From: Capniomyces stellatus
Taxonomy: Eukaryota > Kickxellomycota > Harpellomycetes > Harpellales > Legeriomycetaceae
Direction: 5' to 3'
Length of the DNA: 64,000 nucleotides
Assembly: GCA_001661515.1 (NCBI GenBank)
Contig: LUVW01000027.1
Location: 170,067 to 234,066 of the forward strand
Shown here piece after piece: positions 10,885 through 23,641 of this stretch. A program made the position numbers and the translations under genes. The stretch's first letter is position 1, and each line of letters opens with the position of its first letter. The notes beneath the pieces are model-generated. The model was not told the origin of the DNA, did not search any database, and saw only the letters and a program-made list of their open reading frames with translations.

Positions 10885-12870
10885 TTTGTTTTTTGTTTTT
10901 TTTGCAATTAAAAGGCTACGTCAACTCAATGACAGGTGGACTCTACTTGTATAAATATTCTTATTTGGTCTAATCCTAAGTTTTTTTTTTATTTCCTTCA
11001 GTTTCTACTTGAGGTTTCGATATACTGATCTGTTTCGTTTGTGTTCTATATACTTTATTACTCACGCTCAAATACACTCGGTTCCGTTTTGAATATTTTT
11101 TTTCCGGTTTATTCAAGCCAAAGCAAGCTTTTTGAGAAAAGAAGAGTAGCCTTGGAATATCAGCTCGTTTGTCTGCTTTAGTATAATGTTCCCTAAAATA
11201 TATTCGTCAAGTGAGTGGTTAAAATAACTGTGCCATACAACCAAAAAAAATATTGTCTTGTCGTTCTGTTTTGTAATAGTGTTTGTAGTATGTAATTATT
11301 TTTTCATTAAAGTGAGTGTTTAGGTCGTGATAAACATGTAAAAAAAAAGATGTAGTTTCAATTTATTCTGCTTTGGATTTAGATTGCATTCTTATATTAG
11401 TTGTCTCTTGTTTCACTCGAAAAGAGCAAGGATAGATAGATGGTGTTGTGTTGTTAAAAGCACGCTATTTATTTAGTTTTTAATTCCATACTATTTGTAA
11501 TAAATTAAAGCTTATTTTGTTCATTGCTTTACTGCTTTTTTTTATCTCGAAGAGTCAAGCAATTTTTTTTTTTTAGTAAAACTGTGGCCAATTTAAAAAT
11601 GCAGGACCTTAATCATATAAAAAAATAGGTACTTGATTATTGCATAGCTCTCGTTTCAACTAAAAATGAGAAGCAAAAAAACGAATCGCATTGAGATTTT
11701 GGGATTGGGATTGGGATTTAAATATTGTTTTAAAGTAATCTTAGGAACTTGGCGCAATCCTATTGTACAAGCGCTCTTATTACTAATATCTGCTTTGTAA
11801 GTAATAAAATACAACAACCGATTTATGTTTTCGAGTTTTGTAGAACCACTGGTATTATAGCATCTCAGTTTGAATTCCTTTTTTTATTGTCGAATTTCAG
11901 GCCTCAACCACCAAATTATTTGATGGCAATTTATTTATGTGCCTAAATTACCTTGATTTTCAAACCACATAACAAATCAGTTGAACAGCATTACCAATTT
12001 CTTGCTTTTTTTTTGTACGTAATTTCAGAATAGGAAATGGAAAGCAGAAAATAGCAATAAACAAACATCTTTTCAATAGGGAAATCTTTCCATTTAGATC
12101 CTTTACTCTAATAAATAAAATACACCCTTCCCATACATTGTTTATCCCCAATCTCGAGTGCTATATTGTATCACTCTTGACTGCCTTTTTCAGTCAAGTT
12201 GCTACCAAACTTGGCTTTGTGTTATGTTTAGAGCCAAATATATATATACCATCAGGCTTTTAGCGTGTACACAAATGCTAATAAAAAAAATAAGCGTTTG
12301 TTTTTTAGGCCATTTTTTTTCCTCTCTAGAATTCATATTTTGTATAGATAAGATGACTATATTTCATTATGGCATTGTGGAAGTGTTGAGTTTGGCTGGT
12401 GATGAAATTTCTAAAAATATATACAGAAAGCATATTATACTGCATTTGCTTTTAATTTACCTGAGTAAAACCTACTCGATTGTTCTTTTTATATTGTCTA
12501 GTTGGCTTGAGGGCAAAAAAAAAAATCACCGTGATTATTCTATAAGGCCGGCTTATCTAAAAACTATCCTTTCCTGTCGTTTGGCAATACTTAGTTGGTC
12601 GATTATATTTCTTTTTATCGAAAAGTTGGTCGATTTTAACAAGGTCGATTTACGTTGTTTTGCAATGTTGGAATAATCTATCTTATTCAAGCTGGAATGT
12701 GGCAATCGAGTGTTTTTCTAAACACTTTTTCTACACCTTGTTTTTCGTTTTGTCAAACGGAAAGTTTTTTTTTCCCCAATCAAAATGCTACTTACTACCA
12801 AACCTGCAAGCCTTCGAATGTTTGTACTAAGAAATCGATGAATTTTAGATAAGTGTGCCTCGGCTCTTTT

Positions 12871-12943
12871 GTATCTTGTATCTGTATCTGTATCTGTATC
12901 TTGTATCTGTATCTTGTATCTGTGTATCTGTGTATCTTGTATA
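12871..12943. repeat. TGTATC hexanucleotide repeat
   Basis: About ten copies of tgtatc, some extended to ttgtatc or tgtgtatc. Non-coding. Confidence 0.85.
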
Positions 12944-13635
12944 AGTTTCTTATCGATGTATGTACCGAACTTCTAATTCTATTTCAAGTATTATGTCTAT
13001 TATACGGTAGTACTATACTCGTCTTGCTTTATATAACACAGGTTATTTTATCACTGCACTTGTTGCAGTTATTAGTTTGGGGAGTTTCAAAGGTTTGTTT
13101 TTATTTTTAAAAACAAGTGTATTAGTATTGAATATTAAATTTTAATTAGCAATTAGTAACATAGCAAAAATAGAAAAGTAAGTCCAGCAAGCATAACAAG
13201 TCACTATCAATCTATATAAAGGGAAATCAGTAAACATACTTTTCTACATTTGTATTTTATTTTCCAACATAGAATAATTTCACAGCTTTTATTAACTGTG
13301 AATAATTTTTGGTTGCTATTACTTCAAACACATAGCCAAAGTACTATATTCTAGATTCCCAGCTATAGCAATACCACTAGTTTTCTAAAAGAATGACACT
13401 GCAGCAACACAGCAACTTTAAATGATTAATTATTTGCTATGAAACATATGGGATAAATTAAAAGGCTGAATGGTGTTAAAATGTAGTCCTTTCCAAAACG
13501 ATACTAGACAAAGGATAGCAAAGTAAAATGGCGGGTAAAAGATTATGGTGTACGGATTTGATGTGATTCTAGCACTGATTCCAAAATACCCTTCATTGCT
13601 TTAAACTATCAACAATAAGACTATTAAAAAAAAGG

Positions 13636-13678
13636 CCTGCCAAGTAAGCCAGATTGCCTGCATGGCTTACTTTACAGG
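13636..13678. other. Strong inverted repeat / hairpin
   Basis: Perfect 10-nt arms aagtaagcca (13642-13651) and tggcttactt (13663-13672) surround an 11-nt loop. Outside a 2-nt internal mismatch the stem continues with cctg (13636-13639) pairing cagg (13675-13678). It lies in the gene desert, far from any gene. It could be a structured RNA or a remnant of a mobile element; no function can be assigned. Confidence 0.6.
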
Positions 13679-15539
13679 AATAGCGAGCGTGTGCTTCAGT
13701 AACTAGTATCATTAATATTAGTGTTGCCTTTTTTTTTTCTTCTTCTAGACACAAGGTCAGGTATACCAAATCCGAGTATATTCTAGAATCCAAATGCCAA
13801 TAAACAACAAAACAAGTGTTTTAAACCAGCAATAAAAAGATACAACGAGTGTTTTACATTTCATTTTTCAAAAAAAATGTTTTGCCAATCAATTCGGTCT
13901 GCTTTAACTCTGGTATCAAGGGCAATACTGTATTTCAATTTGGATTCCAATCCTAGTAAACTCAAATGGGGGAGGGGGGGGGGGAAGCAGCATTTTAGAA
14001 TTTGGCAACACATGAGCACAAATTAGATTGGGTAAATCGAGTTTGCAGCAAATATACTACGCTTCTAATTTATTCTTTTGCTTCTAGACATTTAACCCCA
14101 CAAACAAAAGACAAAGACTTGAACAATAAGTTTGTATCCGATTCCACTTGATTGAAACAACAAACCTCCATTTAAAATTTGGCATACATCCCGCTGCTTT
14201 GTAGAGCTATGTTTACATATTGCATCAATTGAAGTGCTTATACTTTGAAACTTGATGAACTCTAATAAATTACCAATTCAACACATTTCAGTAAAATCAA
14301 GCCTCCATGGTTCATATGAGTTGTATGGCACCTTTTGATTTTGGACCTTGTAAAAGCGATAAGAGAATGAGGTTAAGAATAGTATTATATTCAAACACAA
14401 CTAGACGCCAAAGGCAACTTTCAAAAACAAGCCGCTTTATTTCAATGATATGATAAATATTGCCTCATTTATGTCCGTCTTTTTGTATTTATGTGATATT
14501 TGCGTTCTTTGTATAACACAATAATCCTATACAACATATAGTATACCGAGTATCAACTGTTGGTTGTGCCAGGAACTTTTTGTGACCAATTCCTCTGTTA
14601 TACCCGCCCCTTTATTTAGAGTACATTAACCTGAGCACATTTTTTTTATATAAAAGTAATATTACATGTATAAGTGTGATGGGGTAACTTGTTTATAAGC
14701 GTCTTTATTTGGTTGCTTGATAGTTTAATTAGGCAATAACCCAGAATTTTTTACTCAAAAAAATATCTACCTCTGTAAATTGATGACAAAGTTTACATTT
14801 ATTTATTTGTTAACCAAAATCACACACACGTCAAGGATTTAAAAGTTTGTGGTTCAAGTTGACACTTTGGCGTTGAAACTTTTAAATTAGGTGAATTGGG
14901 CGAGTTTTATGGAATTTGTGGAATTTGTGGGAAATAAACAGAACCTACAACCTCTCTTTTCGGATTAGGGCTCATTCCTGCTATATACCAAAGGTTCGTT
15001 TCCCTTGCTTTTTGGGCATAGCGAATATTGGGAGATTTTTGTTTTATGGAAAGATTAAAATAAAAAAGAACACATTAGTTGGAAACTTGAGTCGAGGAGT
15101 TTGTGGGGAGCCCCGTTGTTCCTCATTAAAACCGAGCAAGAAAAAGAAACCCCCCAACAAGTAACAAGTAGGGAGAACAGGTGGGAAATTATGCAAAAGC
15201 TGAATTAGAAAGAGTAAAATATATATACTTATATAAATGCTAAAATTATCAGCCAATTATAAAAAAGTAAAAAAAGAGTGAAAATAAGTTGGCATGAGGG
15301 ATTTGGAGGAGATTGAAAATTAAAAGAGCCTCGTTGGGTTAATCGATAAGCCTATCTGGTGATACAATGTTTATATGATTTAATAATGGTGTTTTTGTTT
15401 TTACATGTTTCTGTAAACAAAGACAAAGTATTTGGAGGCTTGATTGATCCAATAAAACATTAGATGGAAACTAATTGGGGATTATAAAGGTAACTTGGAT
15501 ATGGGACCAAATTAAACACAAAAAGTGGTTAGGTTGTGA

Positions 15540-17076
15540 ACTAATCGAAAAAACGTGAATAAAAAAGTACAGTGGCGCACACACACAAGGACCACAAAGT
15601 GAGATACGGTATAATGGGGAGGGTAAAAGGAGGGACGGCAATAAAGCAAGTAAAGATAGAGATCGGATATGGATGGTATAAGAAACAGCGAGGTAAAATG
15701 GTGCTTAAATGTGAGAGCTATGTGTAATGTTTGTTAGTTGGTGTTGATTATAAGGCAATGATCGTATTGACAAGAAAAGAAGGAAACCCCTAAATAAAAA
15801 AAGTATGACGAAGTGCGAAAAAGAGGTGAAGAGAAGAGAGTTAATGGGGTAGGGGGGGGGGAGAGTATGGTTTATGGAATCGATATTTTTTTTAACGGAT
15901 GGTAGTTTAACGGTGGTTGAGTTCAGTCAGAATATCCAAGTCGAATAATATTTTCAATAGTTACGCGTATTGATTTGCTTGGTGTGGGGGGGGGGGGAGG
16001 GAGAAAGATTTGCAAATTTGGAGAAAAAAGGCGAATGAAATGTAGTAAAATAGAGTTTAAAGCAGGGAACAAAACAAAACAAAACAAAACAAAATATAAT
16101 TGAGCAAAACATAATTGAGCAAAATCAAATTAAACAAAGCAAAACAAAACAAAACAAAAAGGGAAATAAACGAATTGATTGCGAGATAGTAACAAACAAA
16201 GCGGAAACAAAAAAAAGAAGGAAGAAAAAAAAACGTAGAAAGAATTATTGGAGTTGAAATTAATTGTAAATAATAAGGGAGAAAAGAAAAAGAAAAAAGA
16301 AAAAAAGCAGAAGCATGTAAAGCAAAGAAAAACAAAAGCAAAAGGATGCGTTTTAAAACAAAAGAAATTTGGAGTATGAAAATAAGAGCGATAAAAGGGA
16401 AAAACAATAAAAGTTAGTAAACTAGTAATAGAAATAGAAGTAGAAAAAAAAGCAAGGTATTTTTTAGGCTATGTAAATTGAACATGCGAAAGCTAGGAGC
16501 TAGAATAAATAATAAACCGAGGAGAACAAATAAAATAAGAAACTGGTAGACTAGGCTAGAAAGAAAGTAAAAAAAAAACCTCTTTGTAGTATATAGAGAT
16601 ACTTTTTATTTTTACTTAAATTATAAACCAAGAGTAAAACAATAATATAAATATACCAAAGCTTAATACTGTAACAACAAATATATTAAAAAGAGCATCA
16701 TCGCATTAAAAAAAAACCTCATAGAAAGTAGAGGGAAAAAAAAAGAGGTTAAAAGGTAAATTTAAAAAGGAAAAAAGATTGAATAAGCTTAAGAGAGTAG
16801 ATTGGAAAAAAAAAGGGAACGGATGGAGGAGTGATGAGAGAGTAGATTGGGCGAATTGTGGAAATAAAAAAAAAGATGAAGAATGAGGGGAAGGGGGAGG
16901 TTGGATGGAAATATACGTGAAGCGAAACAAACTAGAGTTGAATAAAGACAATGAATGAAAAAAACCAATATTTTTTAAGCTTGAATTTATAGTAACAACA
17001 AACGCATAAAATAAATAAATAAATAATAGGACTAGGGTACAGCAAAAGCAAAGGCAAAAAAAAAAAAGGAGAAAAG
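15540..17076 (+). promoter_or_regulatory. Long purine-rich leader upstream of PP2A
   Basis: About 1.5 kb in which the plus strand is very rich in A and G, with few C or T runs. It includes G runs of 10 (15852-15861) and 12 (15986-15997) and aaaac repeats near 16075-16160. It runs up to the PP2A start codon and probably holds its promoter and 5' UTR. No discrete motif stands out. Confidence 0.5.
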
Positions 17077-18111
17077 ATGGAGATTGGAGAAGTAGAGATC
17101 GATACATTGGATGAATGGATTACACATTTGTTTGAGTGCAAGCAGATTTCAGAAGTGAACGTAAAGAGGTTATGTCAAAAGGTAAGTTTTTGGAGTTGAA
17201 GATGTTGATATTGAATAGATGAAAATGGTAGATGGATAAATAGTAAATGAAAAAGGGGGGGGGGGATAAATGATGGTAAATAGGCAAAGGAGGTGTTGAT
17301 GAAGGAGAGTAATGTGCAGCCAGTGAGATGTCCAGTGACAGTTTGTGGAGATATTCATGGGCAGTTTCATGATTTGGCAGAGTTGTTCAAGATAGGGGGA
17401 AACTCGCCGGACACAAACTACTTGTTTATGGGGGATTATGTGGACAGGGGGTATTATAGTGTGGAGACGGTGACGTTGTTGGTAGCGATGAAGATACGGT
17501 TTCCAGAGCGAATAACAATATTGAGGGGGAACCATGAGAGCAGGCAGATAACGCAAGTGTATGGGTTTTATGACGAGTGTTTGAGAAAGTATGGGAATGC
17601 GGAAGTGTGGAAGAACTTTACGGACTTGTTTGATTACTTTCCGTTGACGGCGTTGATTGAGGAGCAGATATTCTGTTTGCACGGGGGATTATCGCCATCG
17701 ATTGACACGCTGGACCATATCCGGTCGCTTGACAGGGTGCAGGAGGTACCACACGAGGGTCCGATGTGTGACTTGTTGTGGAGTGATCCAGATGACCGGT
17801 GCGGGTGGGGAATTTCACCAAGAGGAGCGGGGTATACGTTTGGGCAGGACATATCGGAAGCGTTTAACCACAACAACGGGTTGACGTTGATAGCGAGAGC
17901 GCATCAGTTGGTGATGGAGGGGTACAATTGGTGCCAGGACAAGAATGTGGTCACTATTTTCAGTGCTCCAAACTACTGTTACCGATGTGGAAACCAGGCT
18001 GCGATTATGGAAATCGACGAAAACATGAAATATACATTTTTGCAGTTTGATCCAGCACCAAGACGCGGTGAACCACATGTATCAAGACGCACACCAGACT
18101 ACTTTTTATAA
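17077..18111 (+). CDS. Protein phosphatase 2A catalytic subunit
   Basis: Ser/Thr phosphatase catalytic subunit (PPH21/PPA1 type), expected in the PP2A holoenzyme in cytoplasm and nucleus. Exon 1 is 17077-17181 ([20 protein letters not shown]...), exon 2 is 17284-18111; the product is 310 aa, the usual PP2Ac length. The metal-binding and catalytic motifs are intact: [22 protein letters not shown], and the downstream His in [19 protein letters not shown] and the terminal TPDYFL tail (methylation and B-subunit site) identify PP2A rather than PP4, PP6 or PP1. I chose the ATG at 17077 because it gives the conserved N-terminal helix and a clean GTAAGT donor. The intron has an 11-base G run 19-29 nt before its acceptor where a pyrimidine tract would be expected. 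The gene converges on XRN1 across a gap. Confidence 0.97.
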
Positions 18112-18127
18112 TCGTATAATAAACCAC

Positions 18128-18128
<1 letters not shown>

Positions 18129-18158
<30 letters not shown>

Positions 18159-18250
18159 NNNNNNNNNNNNNNNNNNNNNNNNNNNNNNNNNNNNNNNNNN
18201 NNNNNNNNNNNNNNNNNNNNNNNNNNNNNNNNNTTTTTTTTTTTTTTTAA
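18129..18250. other. Assembly gap between poly(C) and poly(T)
   Basis: About 30 C, then Ns at 18159-18233, then about 15 T. The gap lies 3' of PP2A and 3' of XRN1, so no coding sequence need be lost. Confidence 0.95.
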
Positions 18251-18436
18251 ATTTCTTTTGTTTTTGAGCATAATAATATAACAACAATAGTAATATATGT
18301 ATTATTGAGTATATTATATTACAGTAACTAATAGCAATAATAACACTACTAGGTTATTCAATTGGTAAAGTAAAATAACAAAGTAATAACAGAAAAAGAA
18401 AAAGAAAAACTAAGGTGAGAGAGAGAAAGGGAAAAG

Positions 18437-18827
18437 TTAGTTGTTAAGTTTGGATTTAGCAAGAGCATTGTTGAGAATAGACATTAGTTGGGCACTACGT
18501 TCCTTGTCAGACAAACCAGCAGTAGTATTGGCAGTAGTATTGGTATTGGGTTTCTTTGAGGTATTTGGTTTGTTTTTAGGTTTATTTTTAGGGGTAGTGT
18601 TGGTATTTGGAGTTGATTGGGTGGTGTTTGTTGGATTAGGACCAAGCTTGAGTTTGTTCATGATGGAAGTTGGATCCATTTGTTGTTGTTGTTGTTGTTG
18701 TTGTTGTTGGGGTTGTTGTTGATGAATGTTGTATTTTGGCTGTTGATGTTGTTGGTGTTGTTGATGGTGTTGGATGTTGGATGTTGGTTTGGCTTGTTGT
18801 TGGTGGACTTGTTGTTTGTTACCACGG

Positions 18828-18862
<35 letters not shown>

Positions 18863-21800
18863 ATGTTGATGTTGATGTTGTTTAATACCGTGATGAGGGT
18901 GTTGATGTTGATGTTGATGAGGATGTTGTTGTTGTTGTTGATGTTGGTTGGGTTTAGTAGTACTTCTAGTAGGATTATTATTCCAAACATTAATATTACT
19001 AGTATTATTGGCATTGGAAGTGGTAGTAGTAGTAGTAGTAGTAGAGGAGTTGGGCGGAGAGTTGAGTTGAGGGTTGGTGAGGTTTAGGACATGTAGGGGG
19101 TTAACGATACTTCCTCTGTGATCTGAACATAATCCGTTTAAGCTAGAACCATTCATGATGGCCTTATCCCAAACCACATCCAAAAAGGAGACGTTACCAG
19201 CACCATAATTATCAGAAGAAATGGCGGAATTGCTACTGGCAGACATTGAACCGCCAGAGTAGCCACCAGAAGGTTTAGTGCTGGACTCGGGCTCATTAGC
19301 ATGGATTCCAACAACAAATCCAAGTGACCCACACAGAATGTTGCTGCCGGAATCAACAACGAGCTTGATACGGTCGCCAAGCTTAAATGTCTGCTTGGAC
19401 AGCCTGAACTTGGAGTCGGCAGGGCGCAGTAAATGTTTGCGGAGGATTTCTTGCTTAGTCATTACACCGTAGCTGCTGTACCTTGCAACAGACCCATTAT
19501 CGTCGTTCTGTTCGACTTTCAGCAACGCATCAATACTGGCCTCAAGAACTTTAACCTGGTCGGCGGTAAACACCTTTGTGCCAATTGGTTCAAGCGCAGG
19601 AACATCTTTAGGCGGGCCACTAGTAACCCAGTTTCTGCACAGTTCAACGCGGGCAACGGAAACAGACCCATCACTGCACAAGTCGCTGACTTTCAAGTAC
19701 CCAGAGGTAGGGTTGGCAGAGCTAGTGATCTTTTCGAGGCGCTTGAGAACATCCTTAAAGTTCTCATAGTACTGGAGAAGCAGCTCAATGGCGTGGTTGG
19801 AGTACTCCCAGCCATTTCCTCTTCTTCGTGCATAACCGGGCACCCGCAAGCCCCTGGAGTCGATCTTGAGGTTGAGACCGAGGTTGTACCGGGCGGGTCT
19901 GGAGTTAGGCCTTGAATTGGAGCCAACATCAGCGTCTACCAGCAGATTGGACATGATTTTAGAGACTGTGAACCCAGAAAGTCCGACTTTCTTTGCAACA
20001 ACAAAGGACGGAACGTAGTAGTGGTCAGCATTGTTGACATTATCCTCGCCAAACTCAGCCTCAATGGTAGCACCAAGCATCAGCATCTTGTGGTGCAACT
20101 TGGAAAGTCTGGGCACCATCAGGCGGGCGTCAACGTGATCAGAGCCAGAAGTCTTGAGAATGACTGAAGGTGCGCCATAGAACTTTGAGTTGGAAGAGGC
20201 AGAGTTGTGGACGTAGAAGGCCTTCTGGCCAACAGGGAACTCCTGGGCAATGGTGAGGGGCAGACGTTCTCTGTACCGCGGATCATCAGCCCACTCGGGC
20301 AGGTCCATGTCCTTGATGTTGGCGTACTTGGGCTTTTCTCTGGCAAAGACGCGTCTGGCTTCAGCAATGGTTATGACGGCGGCAAGTGGGTACGTGTACT
20401 GCCATTCAAAGCACAGGCTGGGGTCCTTGAGAACAGGAGCGTGTTTTGGATCAAGCGGGCCGTAGTCGCAGAGCAAGGAACCGTCATCGTTCAGCAGCAT
20501 TTTCCTGAAGGGCAGCACGTGGACCATAACATTGACGTTGGTTTTGATTGCGTGGCGCGACTTGAGGTTGTAAGTGATAGACTCCATTCGCTTGAGCCAC
20601 CTAGAGTGGACAGCAGGGGTCAGGAAGGGACGCAACTCGGCCTTGGATCCAGTCTTCAAGTACAGCCCCTTGTTGGTAGACACACCAACAACAACGGCTT
20701 GGCACAGGTACGGGTACCCAACAAACACGCGTTCCTTGGACACAACGAGAGCAGTGATGGCGTGAATATCGTCTTGGTGGGTGGCAATGGCGTTGTTGAC
20801 TGTTGGTTCAACCAGAATCGAGTCGCCCTTTGACGTTGCGTTGAACACTGACACCTGGTGCTGGCCCTTATTGATCGTGTGGTCTACGCTCTTGAGGGTT
20901 GGGAATCCCGGTAACATCCCGATTCCCACACGCGCTCCCGATATCAGGCCCCGTCTCAGCCCCATGTACCCCCTACCCGCCAGTGTTGGCATGTCAAACC
21001 GGCTACTGTGGCAGCTGTCCCCCACTATGTCTGGCAACACTGCTGGCAGCGTAGACTCGTACGTCCTCAGTTCTCCGGCTACTGGCTCCCTGTACCAGAA
21101 CTTCAAATCTGTTCCCGCAACGTTACGCTCAGCCTCCTCTGCCGTCAACCTGGCCATAATCGGCTCCATTGCCTCGATCATTCTCTCCGCATCCACAAAG
21201 TCAATCAGACTAATCGCCTCCCAGTCGTTCTTCTTGCCGTTCATGTCCAGTGCAAACGTCTCTGGGAACATATCTGCTATTGGTGACGACTTCTCCAGCA
21301 TCAAACACTGCAGCGCTCCTGGAACCAACTTGCTCGATCCTGGCGGCAGTACAAACATCAGCTGCTCTATTGGCTTGTACGGCTCATCTCCCCCAAACTC
21401 TACTCCACTGTACCTGTCCAGCCCCTCCACCAGGTCGCTGATCATTGGACTGTAGTGGTGTGGGTAGTAGAACTTCCACGATTGCACCCCGTAGTAGTAG
21501 TACTTTAGCACCCACTGGAACGTCTTGATGTACTCTCCCACCATCTTCTCCACCTGCCCTGGAACCCTTCTCACCGGTACCCCACTCTCCAGCACCGCCT
21601 TCCTCGTCCCAACCACTTCATCCACCGAGTACTCGAACCCAACTTTTGTATTGTAATAGTTTAATTTCCACTCTTCAAACCTGTACATCCAAATCTCTTC
21701 GTTTTCTTTAATTTTCCTCTTAATCTCTTCACTCTTCTCATCCTTTTCTTCTTCATCCTCTTCTATTTCTTCTTTGCCGGAATCCCCCCTACCTTTGCTC

Positions 21801-23641
21801 AAATCCCGGTACTTTTTCACTACCTGTTTCACTTGTTCTGCTGTATACTCGTACACCTTTGCTACTACTCTCCTCGCCTTATCTGCCATATCAAACACAT
21901 CTCCCCCATTCTCATCCTCATTCTCACTATCACTGTCTTCTGTTTCCGACTCCAAGCTCATTGTAAACTGCTTTCTTGTCGACACTGAAATCATTGGCTC
22001 TCCATAACTGTCGTAGTTTTTGTGTACAAGAATCCCCAAATCTCTGCTTACTTGCTTGATAAACGTATAATCGCTTTCTGTCGAACTTGGCCCTATCAAA
22101 AGCTCCTGAACATTCGTCTTGTTCCCGTCTCTGATCACCGCCAATACAAACTGCTCAATCCTGCCCAAAATCATCATCTGCTCCTCGCTCACCTTCTTTA
22201 TCTTTAACTCTTTGCTCCCTTGTAATTGCCCTTGTCCTTGTTCTTGCTCCTGCAAAAGCCTCTTCAACCGTCTCTTCTCAATCTGGTACAAATCAAACCA
22301 CTCCACTCCCTCCATCTCCATCTCAAATCGCCCCTTGTCCAGGTAACTTATCTCCCGAAATACCATCTCCAGTCGACCCAGGTTTATCTCCCCATTCTCG
22401 TTCAGGTATCCCCCCAACTTTACCCTAATCTTCACATACACCTTCAGCAACATCCCCAACGCTCCTTCCCCAATGTTCATCCCTGGTAAATTCTTCATAA
22501 AATCGTTTCCCACCAACATCGTCAGCAGAACAAAATCGTCAATCATCCGCTCCACATCATACCCCACATCCCCCTTCTTGTACTCCTTAGTCTTCAGCTC
22601 CTCAAACTCATACTCCAGGTACTCCCTCATCAACGAAAGATGCAGCAAAAAGAACTGCTGCTTATTCCCTCCCCCACTCACCTTCTTCTTTCCCCCCCTC
22701 TCCTTCCTCCCAAACGTCACCTCCTCTCTCAACAACGCAAAGTGTGGCTCATGCGATGCCAGCCCCAATATCATCAAGTCCGCATCCAGCCCATACAAAC
22801 AGTGCCTGATATTCTCGCTGTACCCCTCCTGCGACCTCGATGTCCTGATATACTCCATTATCTTGTGCTCCCCCTCCCCTGCCACTTCATACCCCGAGTA
22901 TATAATCAACGGCTTTCGCCAGTCCGCATCCTCCGTCACCTTCTTGTGAATAAAATACTTTATCTGCTTGCTCAACCTCTGCATAAACCGCGTCCCCGGC
23001 GTAATACAATTCGAATCAAACTCATCCTCCAAACTCACAATATCTACCCCCTTCTTCTTCTCCTTTTCCTTCAGCTCTTTCAGATCTCGTACCTTCCTAA
23101 ACCTACGCGATCGCTGCTCATTCATCTTTGCCCGAGGCGCCACTCCATCAACCGCCATAAAAAATACCTTTTGTGGCCTAATCTTCACAAACAACATTTC
23201 TATATACCGAAATATCCCTAAAAACATCTCTTCCTCCGATATCCCCAAATTCCCATCCCCCTCATTGCTGTGCGTACAGTTGTGGATAATCCCATTCATA
23301 TCCAAGTATAAATTGTCTATTTTTCATTAAATATATTTTTATTTTTATTTTTTTAATACTACTTTCTTTTGCTTTTTATTCTATCCCACCTCTCACTTCT
23401 TTTCAATTTCATTTCTTATTCTATTTCATCTTACCAAACTCTGGAATGTTATCTTCCATAATCAGCTGACTAATCGTTGGATATCTCTCACTATTTTATT
23501 TTTATTTTTCATCATCTCATCTTTAGTTTTTTTTTTCTTCATCCAATTCAATTCTCTCCAACTTTTCCACTCTATATATACATGTTTACACTCCCTCTGT
23601 TCTGCTTACCTAATCCATCTAAAAAACTTTGGTACTCCCAT
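18437..23641 (-). CDS. XRN1: XRN1, cytoplasmic 5'-3' exoribonuclease
   Basis: Degrades decapped mRNA 5' to 3' in the cytoplasm. Three exons: 23641-23610, 23490-23435, 23316-18437, giving 1655 aa; the first two are too short to show as open frames. The joined N-terminus begins MGVPKFFRWISERYP and places Asp35 in DMNGIIHNCTH, as in the family. Other catalytic acids are in GEGEHKIM and YGLDADLMILGLASHEPHF. The region up to about residue 480 is the XRN nuclease core, followed by an acidic linker, then the D1-D4 and SH3-like domains (TKQEILRKHLLRP, GDRIKLVVDSG). The C-terminal 200 residues are low complexity, rich in Gln, His, Asn and Thr. The 5' half of the coding strand is very G-rich and the 3' half C-rich. 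PSF3 lies upstream on the same strand. Confidence 0.97.
18670..18960. repeat. CAA/CAT codon repeats in the XRN1 tail
   Basis: Several trinucleotide and hexanucleotide runs (plus strand ttg and atgttg) encode poly-Gln and Gln-His repeats near the XRN1 C-terminus, with up to about ten Gln in a row. Confidence 0.9.

Larger units (their letters stand above)
10885..15539. other. Gene desert
   Basis: About 4.6 kb with no gene I can support. It is AT-rich with many A and T runs. Open frames of 60-170 codons occur (for example 12158-12676) but have biased hydrophobic AT-driven composition and no recognisable motif. Notable elements inside are listed separately: a TGTATC repeat, a strong hairpin at 13636-13678, and an 11-base G run at 13974-13984. 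Confidence 0.6.

Noticed and set aside
12158..12676. 172-codon plus-strand frame in the gene desert
   Set aside because: Composition is what AT-rich DNA gives by chance (Ile, Leu, Phe, Tyr), with no motif, promoter or homologous pattern that I can see.
18441..19087. Plus-strand hydrophobic frames with Val/Leu/Cys runs
   Set aside because: Antisense of CAA/CAT repeats at the XRN1 C-terminus.
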